Origin: Thauera sp. K11
GTDB lineage: Bacteria > Pseudomonadota > Gammaproteobacteria > Burkholderiales > Rhodocyclaceae
NCBI RefSeq assembly: GCF_002354895.1
Contig: NZ_CP023439.1
Coordinates: forward strand, 3,782,001 to 3,846,000
Length of the DNA: 64,000 bases
Direction: 5' to 3'
Part shown: in pieces, positions 9,162 through 22,563 of the stretch
Numbering within the stretch: position 1 is the stretch's first letter
How the letters are laid out: the number at the start of each line of letters is the position of its first letter
The notes under the pieces: generated by a model
What the model was told of the DNA's origin: nothing
Database searches by the model: none
Seen by the model: the letters and a program-made list of their open reading frames with translations, nothing else
Position numbers and translations under genes: made by a program

Positions 9162-9743
9162 TCAGGTCCTGGGCAGGCGTCCCATCAGATAGAACTCGTC
9201 GTTGGGCGCGATGCTGGCGAAGTTCACGATGCGGTTGCTCATGCCGAAGAAGGCGGCGATGGCGCCGATGTCCCAGATCGCATCGTCGTCGAAGCCGTGC
9301 GCCCGCAGCGCGGCATGGTCCTCGTCGCCGATCTCCTGCGCGCGCAGCGCGACCTTCATCGCATAGTCGAGCATCGCGCGCTGGCGCGGCGTGATCTCGG
9401 CCTTGCGGTGGTTGGTCGCAAGCTGGTCGGCCAGGCGCGGATTCTTCGCGCGGATGCGCAGGATCGCGCCGTGGGCCACCACGCAGTACAGGCACTCGTT
9501 GGCCCCGGAGGTGGCGACGACGATCATCTCGCGCTCGGCCTTGGTGAGGCCGGCGTCCTTTTCCATCAGCGCATCGTGGTAGTCGAAGAAGGCGTGGAAC
9601 TCCGCCGGCCGGTGCGCGAGCGCCAGAAAGATGTTGGGCACGAACCCCGCCTTTTCCTGCACGGCGAGAATGCGCCCGCGCACGTCCTGCGGCAGCGAAT
9701 CGAGTGGAGGTAGCGGGAAGCGGCTGATGGCGCGCTCGGTCAT
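9162..9743 (-). CDS. AhpD-like / carboxymuconolactone decarboxylase-family peroxidase-related protein
   Basis: 193 residues, all helical in character. The redox motif [10 protein letters not shown] (CxxC followed by H) is intact, as in the uncharacterised peroxidase-related branch of the AhpD/CMD superfamily ([14 protein letters not shown] near the N-terminus, [17 protein letters not shown] and SNRIVNFA near the C-terminus). The family includes alkylhydroperoxidase adaptors, so thiol-dependent peroxide handling is likely. There is no signal peptide. It is the first gene of a probable two-gene unit with the ACP/ligase/PlsC fusion, where it might protect or process unsaturated lipids (inference). 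A dienelactone hydrolase gene is divergent, 186 bases away. Confidence 0.9.
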   Translation of the reverse strand: MTERAISRFPLPPLDSLPQDVRGRILAVQEKAGFVPNIFLALAHRPAEFHAFFDYHDALMEKDAGLTKAEREMIVVATSGANECLYCVVAHGAILRIRAKNPRLADQLATNHRKAEITPRQRAMLDYAMKVALRAQEIGDEDHAALRAHGFDDDAIWDIGAIAAFFGMSNRIVNFASIAPNDEFYLMGRLPRT

Positions 9744-9929
9744 GAGGGTCTCCTGGTCCTTGTCGTGCGGACCGCGGCGCAGCGCCGGGCCCGATGCCCG
9801 AATACACCACGTTGCCGCCGTCCTTGCAATCGCCGCGCCGCTTGCGGAACATTCGTCCTGGCCGGCGCGTCACATCGTCGCGCCGTTCGACGCCCGGCCA
9901 AGAAGAACCCGCCCCCACCGGAGACCCTC

Positions 9930-10811
9930 ATGAACACCGTCGCCCACCCCGAGATCGACAGCCTGCTCCCCGCCGCCCACATGGACAGGCGCACCTTCGT
10001 CACCACCGTCGCCGCCGCCGGTTTCGCGCTGGCGGTGCAGCCCGTGCAGGCACAGACGGTGATCACGACCGATGCGGAGGGACTGGAGGCGGGCGACGCC
10101 ACGATCGCGGTGGCGGGCGGCAGCCTGCCGCTGTATTTCGCGCGGCCGGCCGCGTCGGCCGCGAACGGCGCCGTGCCGGTGGTTCTGGTGGTGCAGGAGA
10201 TCTTCGGCGTGCATGAGCACATCCGCGACGTATGCCGGCGCCTGGCGAAGGCGGGCTACCTGGCGATCGCGCCGGAGCTGTACTTCCGCGTCGGCGATCC
10301 GTCCAAATACGAGAGCATCCCGGCCCTGGTGGAGAACGTCGTGTCGCGCATCCCCGATGCGCAGGTCATGGCCGATCTCGACGCCTGCGCCGGCTGGGCC
10401 CCGGAAAAAGGCGGCGACCCGGACCGGCTCGCCATCACCGGCTTCTGCTGGGGCGGCCGCATCGTCTGGCTGTACGCCGCCCACAACCCCAGGCTGAAGA
10501 CGGGCGTGGCCTGGTACGGCCGCCTCGACGGCTCGCCCACCAACATGACGCCCCGCCACCCGCTGGACGTCGCCGCGCGCCTGCACGCGCCGGTGCTGGG
10601 CCTCTACGGCGGCCAGGACCAGGGCATTCCGCTGAAGGACGTGGAGGCGATGCGCGCCGCGCTGGCCAAGGCCGGCAACCACAGCGAGATCGTCGTCTAT
10701 CCCGATGCGCCGCACGCCTTCCATGCCGACTACCGCCCCAGCTACCGCCCGGCCGAGGCGGAGGACGGCTGGCGCCGGCTGCTGCAGTGGCTCCCGGCCC
10801 ACCTCGGCTGA
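9930..10811 (+). CDS. Exported dienelactone hydrolase-family protein
   Basis: 293 residues from the ATG at 9930, preceded by a GGAG ribosome site. A twin-arginine type leader ([18 protein letters not shown], then VQAQ) suggests Tat export. The alpha/beta-hydrolase core has the cysteine nucleophile of the dienelactone hydrolase family in GFCWGG (C173), the acid in GGQDQG and the histidine in [23 protein letters not shown] is characteristic of the family. The classical enzyme opens dienelactones in chloroaromatic degradation, but exported paralogues of unknown substrate are common, so the substrate is open. The gene is divergent from the AhpD-like gene and ends 7 bases from the convergent Gx transporter gene. 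Confidence 0.9.
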   Translation: MNTVAHPEIDSLLPAAHMDRRTFVTTVAAAGFALAVQPVQAQTVITTDAEGLEAGDATIAVAGGSLPLYFARPAASAANGAVPVVLVVQEIFGVHEHIRDVCRRLAKAGYLAIAPELYFRVGDPSKYESIPALVENVVSRIPDAQVMADLDACAGWAPEKGGDPDRLAITGFCWGGRIVWLYAAHNPRLKTGVAWYGRLDGSPTNMTPRHPLDVAARLHAPVLGLYGGQDQGIPLKDVEAMRAALAKAGNHSEIVVYPDAPHAFHADYRPSYRPAEAEDGWRRLLQWLPAHLG

Positions 10812-10818
10812 ACGGCCC

Positions 10819-11364
10819 TCAGCCCGCCGCAGGCCCCTGCGGCCCCGCGGCCCGCAGTTCGGCGAGCAGGCGCGCCGCCACCAGGCCGTTGGCCAGGCCG
10901 AACACCACCGCCGCCATGGCGAACACCGGCACGAGGTAGAACACGCCGTCGTGCGGCACCAGCCACAGCCGCGCCACCAGCAACTGCGCGCCGATGTGCG
11001 CGAACGCAGCCAGGATGCTATGGCTCACCGGGCCGAACCAGCGCGCCGGCAGATGCATGGACGCGCCCAGCGCGACGAGGCTGGCGAGCGCCCCCGACAG
11101 GCTCAGGAAGAAGCCGGGCGCGAGGAACTGGCCGAGCAGCAGGCTGCCGGCGAACACGCGCAGCAGCGCCACCCACGCCGCCTCGCGCCAGCCCCAGCGC
11201 GCCAGCACCACCAGCGTGACGATGTTGGCCAGCCCCGGCTTGACGCCGGGCAAGGGCAGCGGGATCGCCGCCTCGGCCACCGTCAGCGCGATGGCCGCCG
11301 CCGCGTGGCGGGCGATGCGGTGGTCCTCTGCGGTGGGAACGAGTTCAATAGTTGAGCGCGTCAT
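10819..11364 (-). CDS. Gx transporter family membrane protein (heptaprenyl diphosphate synthase component I-like)
   Basis: 181 residues, almost entirely hydrophobic, with about five membrane segments. The family signature AIPLPLPGVKPGLANIVTLV near residues 34-54 identifies the Gx transporter / Hpre_diP_synt_I family (PF07456). Members are often annotated as heptaprenyl diphosphate synthase component I, but they look like ECF-type substrate-binding membrane proteins rather than prenyl synthases. The gene overlaps the upstream NusG-II gene by 20 bases, and this pairing recurs in bacteria, often near flavin-transfer or electron-transport genes. The substrate is unknown. Confidence 0.85.
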   Translation of the reverse strand: MTRSTIELVPTAEDHRIARHAAAAIALTVAEAAIPLPLPGVKPGLANIVTLVVLARWGWREAAWVALLRVFAGSLLLGQFLAPGFFLSLSGALASLVALGASMHLPARWFGPVSHSILAAFAHIGAQLLVARLWLVPHDGVFYLVPVFAMAAVVFGLANGLVAARLLAELRAAGPQGPAAG

Positions 11365-11728
11365 AGTCCGCCCCGCGCCCCGTCAGCGTCAGGCTGACCT
11401 GGTTGGGCGCGCAGATCGCCACCGCGCCGGCGCGGCTCAGCCAGCCCTGGCGCACGCAGTACTGCCGCGGCCCGGGGTCGGAGGCGACGCGCGCGCGGCC
11501 CGGCTCGATCTCGATGCGCGTGATGCCCAGCGGCCCCGGCACATCGACGACCTGCCGGCGCGACAGGCCGAGTTCGGCGAACACCTTGCCTCCCGCCCTC
11601 ACCACCGCGCCGTCCGGCGCGCCGCCCTGCCACAGCAGGACGGCTGCATGCACGCACACGCCCAGCCCGGCCAGCGCCACCAGCACGTCCCCCGGACGCA
11701 GCAGGTGCCGCCATGCGCCGGGGCTCAT
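11345..11728 (-). CDS. NusG domain II-containing membrane-anchored protein
   Basis: 127 residues from the ATG at 11728. An N-terminal hydrophobic anchor (PGDVLVALAGLGVCVHAAVLLW) is followed by an extracytoplasmic beta-rich domain of the NusG_II family (VVDVPGPLGITRIEIEPGRARV, then CVRQGWLSRAGAVAICAPNQV), with two cysteines spaced as in the family. It overlaps the Gx transporter gene by 20 bases, so the two are probably translated together. Only 2 bases separate its start from the stop of rapZ, so it may be co-transcribed with rapZ. The function of the family is not established. Confidence 0.85.
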   Translation of the reverse strand: MSPGAWRHLLRPGDVLVALAGLGVCVHAAVLLWQGGAPDGAVVRAGGKVFAELGLSRRQVVDVPGPLGITRIEIEPGRARVASDPGPRQYCVRQGWLSRAGAVAICAPNQVSLTLTGRGADYDALNY

Positions 11729-11730
11729 CC

Positions 11731-12603
11731 TCACTGGCGCGAAGCCGTCTGGTCCACCGCGCGCCGCGCCGCCGAGCGGTGGCGCACGATCACCCGCACC
11801 TTGTCCTCGAACTTCCCCGCCAGCCATTCGGCCAGATAGACCGAACGGTGCTGGCCGCCGGTACAGCCGATGGCCACCGTCAGGTAGCTGCGGTTGTCGC
11901 GCACGTAGGCCGGCAGCCAGTTGGCCACGAAGCTGCGGATGTCCTCCGCCATGCGGCCCACTTCGGGGATGCGCTTCAGGAAGTCGATCACCAACTGGTC
12001 CTTGCCGGTAAGCGGGCGCAGGTTCAGGTCGTAATAGGGATTGGGCAGGCAGCGCACGTCGAACACCAGGTCGGCGTCGAGCGGGATGCCGTACTTGAAG
12101 CCGAAGGACTGGAACATCAGTGTGAGTCCCTCGCTCGCCTCCACGTGGATGAAGTCCTTCACCCAGGCGCGCAGGGTGTTGGGGTGCAAGTCGCTGGTGT
12201 CGATGCGGTGGCCGAGTTCGGCGATCTCGTCCAGCGCCTCGCGCTCGCGGCGGATCGCCTCCTCCAGCGACACGCCCTCCTCGGCCAGCGGGTGGCGGCG
12301 GCGCGTTTCGGAGAAGCGCGCGATCAGCGCGTCGTCGCGCGCCTCCAGGAAGATGAAGCGCAGGTCGTCGACGATGCCGCGCAGCGCCTCGACCTGGACC
12401 GGCAGGGCCGCGATGCTGACCCCCGAGCGCATGTCCACCGCCACCGCCACCCGCCCGTAGCCGACGCCGCGCAGGTGGGACACGAGCTGCGGCAGCAGCG
12501 TTGCCGGCAGATTGTCCACGACGTAGTAGCCGGCGTCCTCCAGCACGTTCAGCGCAATGCTCTTGCCCGAGCCCGAAAGGCCGCTGATGAGTACGATCTG
12601 CAT
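11731..12603 (-). CDS. rapZ: RNase adapter protein RapZ (nucleotide-binding, YvcJ family)
   Basis: 290 residues from the ATG at 12603. The N-terminus has a P-loop (GLSGSGKS, residues 8-15), followed by [17 protein letters not shown]. The C-terminal domain has [12 protein letters not shown] and the ending VRVIVRHRS. In enterobacteria RapZ guides RNase E to the GlmZ small RNA and so controls glucosamine-6-phosphate synthase; that role is assumed from homology only. Upstream in-frame codons exist, but the P-loop sits at its usual distance from this ATG. The usual ptsN/hprK neighbours are absent here; an MBL hydrolase lies upstream instead. Confidence 0.95.
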   Translation of the reverse strand: MQIVLISGLSGSGKSIALNVLEDAGYYVVDNLPATLLPQLVSHLRGVGYGRVAVAVDMRSGVSIAALPVQVEALRGIVDDLRFIFLEARDDALIARFSETRRRHPLAEEGVSLEEAIRREREALDEIAELGHRIDTSDLHPNTLRAWVKDFIHVEASEGLTLMFQSFGFKYGIPLDADLVFDVRCLPNPYYDLNLRPLTGKDQLVIDFLKRIPEVGRMAEDIRSFVANWLPAYVRDNRSYLTVAIGCTGGQHRSVYLAEWLAGKFEDKVRVIVRHRSAARRAVDQTASRQ

Positions 12604-12642
12604 GTTCCCCAACCGACGAAAGAAGCCGAATTTGCCGCCGCC

Positions 12643-12648
12643 ACTATA
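12643..12648 (-). promoter_or_regulatory. Possible -10 box upstream of rapZ
   Basis: TATAGT on the minus strand, about 40 bases before the rapZ ATG. No convincing -35 hexamer lies 16-18 bases further upstream, where the sequence is very GC-rich, so this is a weak suggestion only. Confidence 0.25.
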
Positions 12649-12661
12649 GCGCAGCCCCGGC

Positions 12662-12680
12662 GGCCGGCGCGGCGCCGGCC
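12662..12680. repeat. GC-rich 9-1-9 inverted repeat upstream of rapZ
   Basis: GGCCGGCGC and GCGCCGGCC flank a single G. The 252-base gap between the MBL gene and rapZ contains this dyad and little else recognisable. It could act as a terminator-like hairpin for the MBL transcript, but there is no U tract, so the role is uncertain. Confidence 0.35.
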
Positions 12681-12855
12681 CGCGTTGCCGGTTTCGGATA
12701 ACCGCCCCGCCGCGCCGGCCCCATGCTCGCAGCGCTCGGAGACGCCCAACCCGCTTAGACGGGAAAAGCGCCGCGCGTTCCCTGCGGCCCATCCGATGCC
12801 GCTCCGAACCGCCGCCCGCAGCCGGGCGTCGGGTACGGACCGGCCGCCGGCAGGT

Positions 12856-13836
12856 TCAGGCTGCTCCGCCCGCGGGCCGGGGCGCGCCGGCCTGCGCCGG
12901 CGGCAGGCTGCTCCCCGCCGACGCGACCAGCGCGCCGTGCTCCCGATGCGCCACGCCGGCGCGCTCGAGTTCACCCACCAGCCAGGCCGCCAGCGCATCC
13001 GGCGCGAGGCCAAGGAAGCGGGCGTTCGCCTCGCGGTACAGCGGCGTTTCCGCCAGGTGGCGCGGCAGTTCGTCGAGCGCGATGCTGCGCGCATCGAGCA
13101 GGTGGAAGGTGAGGCAGGCGCGGATCGCATTGCGCGCCATGCGCGCGCCGTCGTCCTCGAAGGCGCGCAGCCGCGCGAAGGCGCGTTCGAGCGCATCGTC
13201 GAAATCGGAGAACGGCGCGCCGTGGCCGGGGATCACCGCATCCACGGCGAGGCGGCCGATCGCCTCCAGCGTGCGCCGCGCGGCGCCCACGCCGTCGCCG
13301 CTGCCCAGCACGTCGGCGAACAGGATGCCGAAGCCGTCGCGCCACAGCGCATCGCCCGAGATCAGGATGCGGCGCTCGGCGTTGTAGTAGACGAGCGCAT
13401 CCATGTCGTGGCCCGGCGCCGCCAGCGCCTGCCATTGCAGTCCGCCGGCGGCGAAGACGTCGCCCGCGGCCAGCGTGGCGTCGGCGGCGAAGCGCTCGCC
13501 CGTCTGCGCCGCGGTGGACAGCAGCAGCGCCGCTTCGTCCCAGTCCGCCACCGCCGCGGCCATGCCTTCGGGCACGGTGATCGTGCAGCCGAATTCGCGC
13601 TGCACCGCGGCGTTGCCGCCGATGTGGTCGGAATGGGAATGGGTGTTGATGAGGCGCGCGAGGCGCCGCCCGCCGAGCGCGCCGCGCAGCAGCGCCAGCG
13701 TCTGCGGCGCGTGGCTGACGTAGCCGCTGTCGATCAGCGTCGCCTCGTCGCCGTCGAGCAGCAGGATGTTGTTGGCCGACAGCCAGCCGCGCTCGAACAC
13801 CTGCAGGCCGGGCGGGAAGCGCAGCGCGGCGCTCAA
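12856..13836 (-). CDS. MBL-fold metallo-hydrolase
   Basis: 326 residues if translation starts at the TTG at 13836, which overlaps the stop of the DUF1289 gene (TTGA) and has GAGGG a few bases upstream. The zinc signature HSHSDHIGG (HxHxDH) is intact, with further ligands in AAPGHDMDALVYY and VIPGHGAPF. The N-terminal VFERGWLSANNILLLDG matches the glyoxalase II-like and SoxH-like branches. No signal peptide is seen. The substrate is unknown. It appears to be the third gene of a small unit with two DUF1289 genes. Confidence 0.87.
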   Translation of the reverse strand: MSAALRFPPGLQVFERGWLSANNILLLDGDEATLIDSGYVSHAPQTLALLRGALGGRRLARLINTHSHSDHIGGNAAVQREFGCTITVPEGMAAAVADWDEAALLLSTAAQTGERFAADATLAAGDVFAAGGLQWQALAAPGHDMDALVYYNAERRILISGDALWRDGFGILFADVLGSGDGVGAARRTLEAIGRLAVDAVIPGHGAPFSDFDDALERAFARLRAFEDDGARMARNAIRACLTFHLLDARSIALDELPRHLAETPLYREANARFLGLAPDALAAWLVGELERAGVAHREHGALVASAGSSLPPAQAGAPRPAGGAA

Positions 13837-14018
13837 TCGCTGCCCTCGCCGACTTCCGCCGCCACGTTGGGCGGCAGCGGCGCGGCCGGCGCCGCTTCGT
13901 CCGTGGGCGGCGGGACGGGCACGCCGTTGATTTCGTCCGCGGTGCGTCCGCAGCCCATGCAGACGCCGGAGTCCCAGTCGATCATGCACACGCCCACGCA
14001 CAGTGCATCGCCGCTCAT
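13833..14018 (-). CDS. DUF1289 domain protein (second of a tandem pair)
   Basis: 61 residues. The DUF1289 cysteine pattern is partly preserved (LCVGVCMIDWDSGVCMGCGRTADEI), with the C-terminal half replaced by a Pro/Ala/Glu-rich tail. The family is thought to bind a metal or Fe-S centre through its cysteines, but no function is established. The start at 14018 overlaps the stop of the neighbouring DUF1289 gene (ATGA), and its own stop overlaps the MBL hydrolase start. It looks like a diverged duplicate of the upstream gene. Confidence 0.82.
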   Translation of the reverse strand: MSGDALCVGVCMIDWDSGVCMGCGRTADEINGVPVPPPTDEAAPAAPLPPNVAAEVGEGSD

Positions 14019-14218
14019 CGCGCCGCTCCCTCTGCCGTGGCGCGCGCGGCCGGGAGCCGTTCCCGCCGCCGCGCGACGAGCGCGAGGATGGCGCGCCGCT
14101 CGGCGTCGGAGCTGCGGCTCCAGCATGCGATCTCGTCCATCGTGCGCTGGCAGCCTTCGCACAGGCCGGTTTCCGCGCTCATGCGGCAGATGTTGATGCA
14201 GGGGGAAGGGACGCTCAT
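14015..14218 (-). CDS. DUF1289 domain protein (first of a tandem pair)
   Basis: 67 residues. A canonical DUF1289 core, SPCINICRMSAETGLCEGCQR, has four cysteines and is followed by TMDEIACW and the typical WSRSSDAERRAIL helix. It is a small cytoplasmic protein of unknown function, often annotated as a putative Fe-S or zinc protein. It is the first gene of a four-base-overlapping unit with a second DUF1289 gene and an MBL hydrolase. The 350-base region upstream carries a long hairpin repeat. Confidence 0.87.
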   Translation of the reverse strand: MSVPSPCINICRMSAETGLCEGCQRTMDEIACWSRSSDAERRAILALVARRRERLPAARATAEGAAR

Positions 14219-14244
14219 TTCCGTGGCTCTCGTCGGGGACGGCC

Positions 14245-14250
14245 ATTGTA
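14245..14250 (-). promoter_or_regulatory. Possible -10 box for the DUF1289 pair
   Basis: TACAAT on the minus strand, 26 bases upstream of the ATG at 14218. No good -35 is present at the expected spacing. Weak candidate. Confidence 0.25.
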
Positions 14251-14331
14251 ATCGCGGGGCCGGCTGGCGCATGGCCGTGCGCCGGTCGTGTGGAGGGATT
14301 GCGCGTGCTTTGGCATGGTTGCTCTGGATCC

Positions 14332-14436
14332 GGTCTGGCGGCGGGGGATGCGCTCCGCGTCCTGCGCAACTCGACCTCGCTTCGCTCGGGACTCGGACAG
14401 TGCTCGTCCGCTCCGCGCATCCCCCGCCGCCAGACC
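14332..14436 (-). repeat. Dispersed intergenic hairpin repeat, copy 1
   Basis: Two perfectly complementary 22-base arms (14332-14353 and 14415-14436) enclose a 61-base core. On the minus strand the core includes GGACGAGCACTGTCCGAG, a purine-rich stretch and TTGCGCAGGACGCGGA. The same core occurs at 47101-47156 between different arms. The element fills most of the 350-base gap between liuE and the DUF1289 genes; nothing else recognisable is in that gap. Open frames through it are spurious. Confidence 0.8.
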
Positions 14437-14568
14437 TGCCGTGTTGCGGACTCCATCGCCGCATTGGAGACCCCATGCGACGTCGGGGACTTCGGACCAT
14501 CCCGGCGACACTCGACTGGTGAAGCTCGCACCTGCAGCCGGCATCCAGCCTCCAGGCACTCATCCCGT

Positions 14569-15507
14569 TCAGTTCACGCACGCAGCCTGCGCGCGCTTGG
14601 CCAGCACCGCGCGCGCGACGCGTGAAGCCGGCTCGCGGCCGAGCTGCGCGCTGATCCAGGCGGCGGTGTCGACCAGGCGGTCGAGGTCGATGCCGGTGGC
14701 GATGCCCATGCCGTGCAGCAGCCACACCAGATCCTCGGTGGCGACGTTGCCGGATGCGCCGGCCGCATACGGGCAGCCGCCGAGACCGCCGACCGAGGCG
14801 TCGAACACCGCCACGCCCATGTCGAGCGAGGCGAAGACGTTGGCCGCGGCCATGCCGTAGGTGTCGTGGTAGTGGCCGGCCAGTTGCGCGGCCGGGACTT
14901 CCTGCATGACCGCTTCCAGCATGCGGCGGATGCTCAAGGGGTTGCCGGTGCCGATGGTGTCGCCGAGCGAGATCTCGTAGCAGCCCATGTCGCGCAGCGT
15001 GGCGGCGACCCCGGCCACCTTCCGCGGCGCCACCTCGCCCTCGTAGGGACAGCCGGCGACGCACGAGATGTAGCCGCGCACCTTCACGCCCGCCTCCCGC
15101 GCGGCCGCGGTGACGGGGCGGAAGCGTTCGAGCGATTCGGCGATCGAGCAGTTGATGTTCTTGCGGCTGAAGGATTCCGACGCGGCAGCGAACACCGCCA
15201 CCTCCTGCGCGCCGGCGGCGAGCGCCGCTTCGAAGCCCTTGAGGTTGGGTGTGAGCACCGGATAGGAGACTCCGGGCGCCGGCTGCGCCAGCACGCGGAG
15301 CAGCACCTCGGTGCTGTCGCCCATCTGCGGCACCCATTTCGGCGACACGAAGGAGGTGGCCTCGATGGTCGCCAGCCCCGCTTCGGCGAGGCGCTCGATC
15401 AGTTCGACCTTGATGTCGGTCGGCACCACCTGCTTTTCGTTCTGCAAGCCGTCGCGCGGGCCGACCTCGACGATGCGCACGGAGGACGGCAGGTTTGAAG
15501 TGGTCAT
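14569..15507 (-). CDS. liuE: Hydroxymethylglutaryl-CoA lyase (leucine degradation)
   Basis: 312 residues from the ATG at 15507, with GGAG at good spacing upstream. It cleaves HMG-CoA to acetoacetate and acetyl-CoA, the last step of the leucine/isovalerate pathway. Family motifs are clear: [13 protein letters not shown] at the N-terminus, [12 protein letters not shown], the metal-site HYHDTYGMA, and the active-site cysteine loop [19 protein letters not shown]. Length is normal for the bacterial enzyme. It is the last gene of the liu cluster, 59 bases downstream of the acyl-CoA synthetase. Confidence 0.96.
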   Translation of the reverse strand: MTTSNLPSSVRIVEVGPRDGLQNEKQVVPTDIKVELIERLAEAGLATIEATSFVSPKWVPQMGDSTEVLLRVLAQPAPGVSYPVLTPNLKGFEAALAAGAQEVAVFAAASESFSRKNINCSIAESLERFRPVTAAAREAGVKVRGYISCVAGCPYEGEVAPRKVAGVAATLRDMGCYEISLGDTIGTGNPLSIRRMLEAVMQEVPAAQLAGHYHDTYGMAAANVFASLDMGVAVFDASVGGLGGCPYAAGASGNVATEDLVWLLHGMGIATGIDLDRLVDTAAWISAQLGREPASRVARAVLAKRAQAACVN

Positions 15508-15566
15508 GGACGATGCTCCATTCCGAGTGACGATCACGGCCGCCGGCGCGGCCGCATCCCGCGGGC

Positions 15567-17255
<1,689 letters not shown>

Positions 17256-17319
17256 CTCCTTCGTCTCCTTTCTTGCGCTCTTCGTCGTCTCGTCTTGCCG
17301 CAGGCGGCTCGGGCCGCTC

Positions 17320-19320
<2,001 letters not shown>

Positions 19321-19344
19321 GTCGTCTCCAGCCTCTCTCTTGTC

Positions 19345-20010
19345 TCATGTCGCTCCGGACCGCGTCCGCGGCCGGAACAGTCGTCCGATGAAGCGCCACA
19401 TCAGCACGATCACCGCCAGGGCCAGCAGCAGGAAGGCCGCCAGTGCCCCGAGGAACCACAGCGGCTGGTGCAGCAGCATCCACAGCCCGCCGGCGAACAG
19501 CGCGTCCTCGCCGAGCGAGGCGGAGACGTTGGTCACCGGCTCGGGCGAGGCGTTGATCGCCATGCGCGCGCCCGCCTTGGCGAAGTGCGTGCCCGCCGCC
19601 AGCGTGCCGCCGGCCAGCGCCGCGGCCACCTGCGCCGCGCCGCCCATGTCGCCCATCACCGCGGCGGCGAGCGCGGCGCCCGCCGGGATGCGGATGAAGG
19701 TATGCACCGCGTCCCACAGCGAATCCAGCCAGGGCAGCTTGTCGGCGAAGAACTCGACGGACAGCATCAGCCCCGACAGTCCCAGCACCAGCGGATGCGT
19801 GAGCACCGCGAGGTCGCCCGGCAGATGCACGCCGCCGAAGCGTCCCAGCGCGCCGAGCACGAACACCAGCGCATACAGCCGCAGCCCGCTCGCCCATCCC
19901 AGCCCCGCCGCGAGCGCCGCCAGCGAGGCGAGATCGAGCGGGATGCCGCTCCAGTCGAGCAGCGGACTCAGGGAATCGAGTTTGCTGCTCCAGGCGTAGA
20001 TGAAGTCCAT
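19345..20010 (-). CDS. DUF4126 membrane protein inside the liu cluster
   Basis: 221 residues with about six hydrophobic segments. The DUF4126 signature GLGWASGLRLYALVFVLGAL and the repeat-like stretch ALAAAVMGDMGGAAQVAAALAGG are evident. The family consists of small inner-membrane proteins of unknown function. It interrupts the otherwise standard liuB-liuC-liuD order, only 24 bases upstream of liuD, so it is very likely co-transcribed with the leucine genes. A role in moving a pathway substrate or product would be speculation. Confidence 0.88.
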   Translation of the reverse strand: MDFIYAWSSKLDSLSPLLDWSGIPLDLASLAALAAGLGWASGLRLYALVFVLGALGRFGGVHLPGDLAVLTHPLVLGLSGLMLSVEFFADKLPWLDSLWDAVHTFIRIPAGAALAAAVMGDMGGAAQVAAALAGGTLAAGTHFAKAGARMAINASPEPVTNVSASLGEDALFAGGLWMLLHQPLWFLGALAAFLLLALAVIVLMWRFIGRLFRPRTRSGAT

Positions 20011-20144
20011 GCCGTCTTCCCTTCTTGCTGCGCACCCGACGAGGCAGGGCCGTTACGTCGATGCATCGAATCCGGTCCGGCGGTGGGGCAGGCTCGATCC
20101 GGTACCACCCTTCTTCCTGCCTTCCTGCCTTGGTTACCGCGAAC

Positions 20145-20936
20145 TCAGCCCCTCGGCACCCATGCCGCCAACCGCTTCGACAAGAACGCGTCCAGCCCTT
20201 CCCTGGCCTCCGGCGTGGCGCGCAGGGCGGCGATGCGGCGTGCGGTGTCTTCCACCACCGCGTCGCCCAGCGGCCGGTTCGCCACCGCGCGGATGAGGTC
20301 CTTGGCCGCGGCCTGCGCCTTCGGGCCGCCCTGCAGCAGCGCGTCTACGATTTCCGCCACCTTGGCGTCGATCTCCTCGGTCGCCACCACCTCGTGCGCG
20401 AGGCCGATCTGGCCGGCGCGTACCGCGCCGATGCGTTCGGCGGTCTGGAAGTAGCGATAGGCGTGGCGTTCGCCGATGGCGCGGATCACATAGGGGCTGA
20501 TCGCCGACGGGATGATGCCGAACTTCACTTCCGAGGTCGCGAACACCGCCTTGTCGCCCACCACGCAGATGTCGCAGGCGCTCGCCAGTCCCATGCCGCC
20601 GCCCAGCGCCGCGCCGTGCACGCGCGCAATGGTGGGCTTGCCCATCCCGGCCAGGGTGCGCAGCATGCCGGCGAGCTTCATCGCGTCGGCGAAGTTCTCG
20701 GCCTCGCTCGCCTCGCCGGCGGCCTTCATCCAGTTGAGGTCGGCGCCGGCGGAAAAGCTCTTGCCGCGCCCGGCCAGCACCACGACGCGCACCGTGTCGT
20801 CGGCGTCGAGCGCACGGCAGGCGGCGGTGAGGTCGGCGATCAGTTGCGCGTTGAAGGCATTGTGCACGTCCGGCCGGTTCATCCACACCGTCGCCACGCC
20901 GCCGTCGCGCAGGATTTCCAGGGTCTCGTAGCTCAT
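20145..20936 (-). CDS. liuC: Methylglutaconyl-CoA hydratase (enoyl-CoA hydratase family)
   Basis: 263 residues of the crotonase fold. The oxyanion-hole segment FSAGADLNWM and the catalytic region ARVHGAALGGGMGLASACD are typical, as is FGIIPSAISPYV. The NWM sequence after the oxyanion hole is frequent in methylglutaconyl-CoA hydratases. It hydrates 3-methylglutaconyl-CoA to HMG-CoA, between the carboxylase and the lyase. It starts 19 bases after liuB ends. The specific assignment depends on cluster context. Confidence 0.93.
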   Translation of the reverse strand: MSYETLEILRDGGVATVWMNRPDVHNAFNAQLIADLTAACRALDADDTVRVVVLAGRGKSFSAGADLNWMKAAGEASEAENFADAMKLAGMLRTLAGMGKPTIARVHGAALGGGMGLASACDICVVGDKAVFATSEVKFGIIPSAISPYVIRAIGERHAYRYFQTAERIGAVRAGQIGLAHEVVATEEIDAKVAEIVDALLQGGPKAQAAAKDLIRAVANRPLGDAVVEDTARRIAALRATPEAREGLDAFLSKRLAAWVPRG

Positions 20937-20955
20937 CGTGTGTTTCTCCCGGCGC

Positions 20956-22563
<1,608 letters not shown>

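Noticed and set aside
13833..14531. A long minus-strand frame through the hairpin repeat joined to the DUF1289 gene
   Set aside because: The extra N-terminal part is translation of the repeat and intergenic DNA; the DUF1289 protein starts at 14018 with the stop of the preceding gene overlapping it.
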